64,000 bases of DNA from Asterella californica (taxonomy: Eukaryota > Streptophyta > Marchantiopsida > Marchantiales > Aytoniaceae), in contig JAYKYS010000009.1 of the NCBI GenBank assembly GCA_036924285.1, positions 17,360,001-17,424,000 of the forward strand. The letters are read 5' to 3'. Of the stretch, positions 60,540-64,000 are shown piece after piece. Position 1 is the first letter of the stretch. Each line of letters begins with the position of its first letter. The position numbers were made by a program, and so were the translations under genes. The notes beneath the pieces were generated by a model. It was not told where the DNA came from, ran no database searches, and saw only the letters and a list, made by a program, of their open reading frames with translations.

Positions 60540-62860
60540 GAATCTTCTCTGGGTTTCTTTGAGTAAGTCTCTCCTCTCTTCTGCTGCGTCTTCTTCTGAA
60601 CCCATCCTTGTTTCTAGCACTGTCCAGCCAGGTTGCGAGGTCTATCTCAGCATGCAGTTTATGAGCACATCATAAACTCTGGCGTACCTTGAGTGTATGC
60701 GTTGTTCTTGCATTGCGGCTTGCAGTACACTTAGTCTGCATCTCCTCTTTCCCACACTAGGGTGTCCTGTTCCCGAGTATACTGTTATTCGCTAACGAAG
60801 TAGACAGTTTTGGCGTACATTTACCCCGTCTTGCTATTCTAATGGCTATGTACTTTCTTGGTTACCTTAAATTTTAGGTTACCTTCTGTTTGTTAGGGTA
60901 GTTCTTGTGTGGAACTGCTATACTCAGGGTTCCTCATGTACGTATCTCTTCTGCTTTGTCTTCACCTTCTCAACCTATCCTTCTTTCTAGCACCGTCCAC
61001 CAGGGCGCGAGGTATACTGTCGAAAGGCTACGGCATGCAATTTAATTTGAGTACATCTTCTCTGGGTTTCCAGAAGAACAAATATTTGTTCGTCAAGTGG
61101 AGGACTTTTGTCAGAACCACAAAGCTATCTGCAGATAGGGTTGAAGAGTTTGAACATCCAATAAATGGTTCAGTGTGGAGGAAATTGCCAAAGAGTATCT
61201 GAGCTAGTCAACTTTTAAGGCCAGGGGACGTGATAACGTAGTAAATGAGCGATTTGGTAGCGACGCCATGATACTGTCAATCTCCTTCTGACCCAGGAAT
61301 GAAGTGAAGGTGGGGTGAGGGTTCATATCATCGTTAATCTCTTCAGGGGAAGGAAGATTCTGGTAATCATAGAGGAATCGCCTCGCTAAGTGTGACTGGG
61401 TAAATTGTTCTTTCGTGTCCTGGATAATCGCATCAGTACTTTTCTAGAACAAAAAGGAGTGATTACGAAGGTCAGGCAGGAACCAATGAGTGTGTTAACG
61501 TGGGAACATTCGCCTCCAGTTCCCACGCATTCGCCTCCATTCGCCTCCAGATGTAAGGTACGGGATCTTTTTGGAACAGGGAGAAAGTAGACCAATCACT
61601 GGAACTAAAAGGGAGCTGCACCTCATTCCGAGATCGAAACTTTTGCACACCCAGGAGTGGAACTATAACGGAGGTGCACTTCATTCCGAGATCGAAACTT
61701 TTGCACACCCAGGAGTGGAATTTTCAGAGGACAGTATGTGGGAGGGCCACACCTCTTGTACTGTTGAGAACGGCCATCGTAAGGTGAATGGACTGAGCAA
61801 TTCGTTGTCTACAGATACATAACATCCAATGCCAAACGAACTGTATTCTTGCACATCACATGCCCTATACTCAAATATGAAGTTGCTGTCTGGGGTGCTG
61901 TCTTGGTTGCTGACAAGCATCCTAGACAAGCATCCCAGACAGGCTGACAAGCAAGCAACAAGCCATCGACGAGCCAAAGACCTCGGCGGGAGGCGAGGAG
62001 GTTGCAAGCTGTCCGGCTTATGATCGGTACCACTTCCACTACGCCACAAATAGCGGTGCGGGAGGAATTTGCTGTAGAACCGCTGGAACCACCAAGGGAC
62101 ATAGCGAAGCCCAAGGGGAGAGGGAAACTTGGGGAATTAGAATCAGATACCCAAAAGAGTGTTTAACCCCACTTGGGTGCAGGATAGATCAGTGTGTCCA
62201 AGCGAAAACTTGAACAAAAAGGCGTCCGCGGTTTTGAGAGCAGCAGACTTATCAGGGAAGCTCCGGATGTCTGAACTCGAAATGGATTTTGCATTATAAA
62301 GTCAATCTGTCTCCTTGACGAGAGTTTACGCGGAAGAACCTGGCTTCAAGACATAGCTTGGAAGAACCCCTACCCTAGGTACTAGGTTAAACGTTAAGTT
62401 TCGAGCAGGAGCATGCTGTTGTACACCCAAAACAAGACGAGCCAGCAGACTAAGGTGTGTACTCCTTACGGAGATGGGGACTAAGATACTTTGTAATAAT
62501 ATAGGGTAGTCTGAGGACAAACCAATCCAGTCACATAAAAAGCCGGATACCATCGAGCTGTTTACAAGATTCGAGTCGAAACCCAAAGCAGCTGCCTTGT
62601 TGTCCGACTCGTTTTGGTGTCAACTTGACAAAGTTGCTGAGGATCTAGTTAGATGCCTCCCGGCTGAAATTGGAAGGTGAAGACCAATGTCCTCTACGGT
62701 AAGTCTTACCAAATTCTCCCCTTCCTCAGCTATCTGTCTCGTCTGCTTCGTATTCTTCTCAACATTCTTGTTTCTAGCACTGTCCCGCCAGTGCGCGGGT
62801 CTACGGTCAGAAAGGCTACGGCATGTAGTTCTTAAAGAGTGCATCTTCTCTGGGTTCCAA
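60540..62860 (+). repeat. Three-copy dispersed repeat, about 130 bp each
   Basis: Copies at about 60540-60680, 60945-61070 and 62715-62860, all plus strand. They share a pyrimidine-rich start (TCTCTTCTGC...TCTTC), then TTTCTAGCAC(T/C)GTCC, GCCAG-like and GCGAGGT/GCGGGTCT, and end with a CTACGGCATG...CATCTTCTCTGGGTT core (clear in copies 2 and 3). Copy 1 starts right after another TCTTCTCTGGGTTTC. Confidence 0.75.
61612..61727 (+). repeat. 58-bp tandem duplication
   Basis: Two units starting at 61612 and 61670. The core CATTCCGAGATCGAAACTTT and the following TGCACACCCAGGAGTGGAA are identical; the ends differ slightly. The high identity suggests a recent duplication. Confidence 0.92.
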
Positions 62861-64000
62861 ATTCAGGGGTTACCATATGTGTTTGTGGGTAGTTCCTGCA
62901 TCCCGCTGCGAACCAACAGAGACTGACATAGATGTCACATGATATAATTGGTTCAAAACCACAAACATTACGAGACCAAGCGAGCGTGACATGAGGGTTG
63001 CGACGTTTATGCCCTTTGTAAGCCATCTATCCTACGAAGTAGAGCCGTATTGTGACTTCAAAACATGGGAGACAGCGGAGCTACTGATTGTGGGAGGTTA
63101 TGCACCAGGGCCATTCACTCAATCCTGTTCCCGTAATGATACTGCGGTAGAGACTGTTGACAATAGAATGACTTAAAAAGGTAGCCGTTGGAACCATAGC
63201 TAGCAGTGCATCTGTCTGACGTTAAGTGTCCTGTATCACAACCTCCGCAAGTTAAGCGTGTAGCAGAGCTCAGTGAGATTTTGATAGCACTACAGAGTAT
63301 CCACTCCTAGCTTGAAACGCTGTCTGAGCAGTTAGGTAAGCAGATACAGGACGTTTGCATGGTGTGAGCATATTTAGTTAGTTGATTCTGCTCTTACGGA
63401 AATGTGATATGCTAAAACAGATAACTAAACAAAAAAGAAAGCAGATAAAAATCTTCCTAGGAGAGCAAGATATGGAACGCGTTCAGTGGTATGTCAGAGG
63501 TTCAGATCCTCTCCTTCTCCCTTCCCATTTCTTTGATGATCGTTGGTGTACGTCAGTTGCAATTTTGGGCGGGGCGAGAGTTCCACGCAACTGTCGCATC
63601 ATAAACATCTTTTGCAACCAATAATACTTCCTGGTAGCACACACTGTGTATGATGCAACAGGTGCATGGAACTCTCGCCGACTCTGGACCTCATCATCGT
63701 AGTTCCCTTCGCCAGTCGGTAAAGCAATTGAAGCGGTACCTAACGACGCTTTTCATCAGTTTCTTGACCAACATTGAAACATGCACGAATCGGTATAGCC
63801 TGGTTGATGTACTACAGATACATATTCTAGCGAAGTTTCCCCTTGCTGACCGAGTCACCATATGGTGCAGACACTCTTTGTAGTTTCATGAGAGATGAAC
63901 AGTTCTAATGCTGTTTGCAATCAAGGTTCATATAAAGATGTACAAGCAGGCGCATAGCATCCGGGTGCTACCTTTCTGGCAATTATGGTGGAAACATGGA

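Larger units (their letters stand above)
58462..64000. other. Intron or intergenic DNA with dispersed repeats
   Basis: No exon recognised. It holds a three-copy dispersed repeat (near 60540-60680, 60945-61070 and 62715-62860), a 58-bp tandem duplication (61612-61727) and a CAAGCATCC-type short repeat (61909-61960). If the VPS24 first exon is functional, this may be its first intron, with the next exon beyond the window. Confidence 0.45.

Noticed and set aside
63486..63525. tRNA-like GGTTCAGATCC stretch
   Set aside because: No acceptor stem, D-arm or anticodon stem can be drawn around it.
1..64000. CRISPR arrays, bacterial operons, phage or defence islands
   Set aside because: Introns, LTR elements and plant gene families show that this is eukaryotic nuclear DNA; no regularly spaced short repeats were seen.

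Overview
The window is nuclear DNA of a land plant. The genes have spliceosomal introns, and the homologues I can recognise are plant ones: red chlorophyll catabolite reductase, an MS1/MMD1-type PHD protein, a plant class-3 lipase and an SC35-type SR splicing factor. The old gag remnant at 6.0-6.2 and 12.1-13.5 kb resembles gag proteins I associate with moss Ty3 elements, so a bryophyte is my best guess. This is an inference of modest confidence.

Region 1 (1 to about 19 kb) is retrotransposon-rich. Two copies of one chromodomain-type Ty3/gypsy family lie in opposite orientations. Copy 1 (1-3894, minus) enters from the left edge; it has one LTR, a PBS, a frameshifted gag and a pol reading frame running off the window. 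Copy 2 (6203-12121, plus) has both LTRs, PBS, PPT and a likely 5-bp target duplication, but has lost gag and the middle of integrase and carries several stops. Copy 2 sits inside the gag of an older, minus-strand, apparently pol-less element. The stretch from 13.5 to 19 kb is non-coding, LTR-like DNA with a 157-bp tandem repeat.

Region 2 (about 19-24 kb) holds no gene I can name, but has a perfect 18-bp hairpin at 21.2 kb.

Region 3 (24-51.4 kb) holds the host genes: RCCR (plus), a single-pass membrane protein of unknown role (plus), a class-3 lipase (plus), an SC35-like splicing factor (plus) and an MS1/MMD1-like PHD regulator (minus). For the last four introns-containing genes I checked splice-site phase; the SC35 and PHD models close exactly in frame (about 367 and 696 aa). 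The genes act in unrelated processes (chlorophyll breakdown, lipid hydrolysis, splicing, reproductive transcription control), as expected of a eukaryotic neighbourhood; nothing suggests an operon or defence cluster.

Region 4 (51.4-64 kb) is mostly intergenic: AT-rich DNA at 54-57.5 kb, one clear first exon of an ESCRT-III VPS24/CHMP3 gene at 58.35 kb with no recognisable second exon, then repeats (a 58-bp tandem duplication and a three-copy dispersed repeat). I did not find a convincing novel multi-gene system. The most interesting signals are the nested and differently damaged retroelements, the conserved LTR hairpin, and several unexplained repeats and palindromes.
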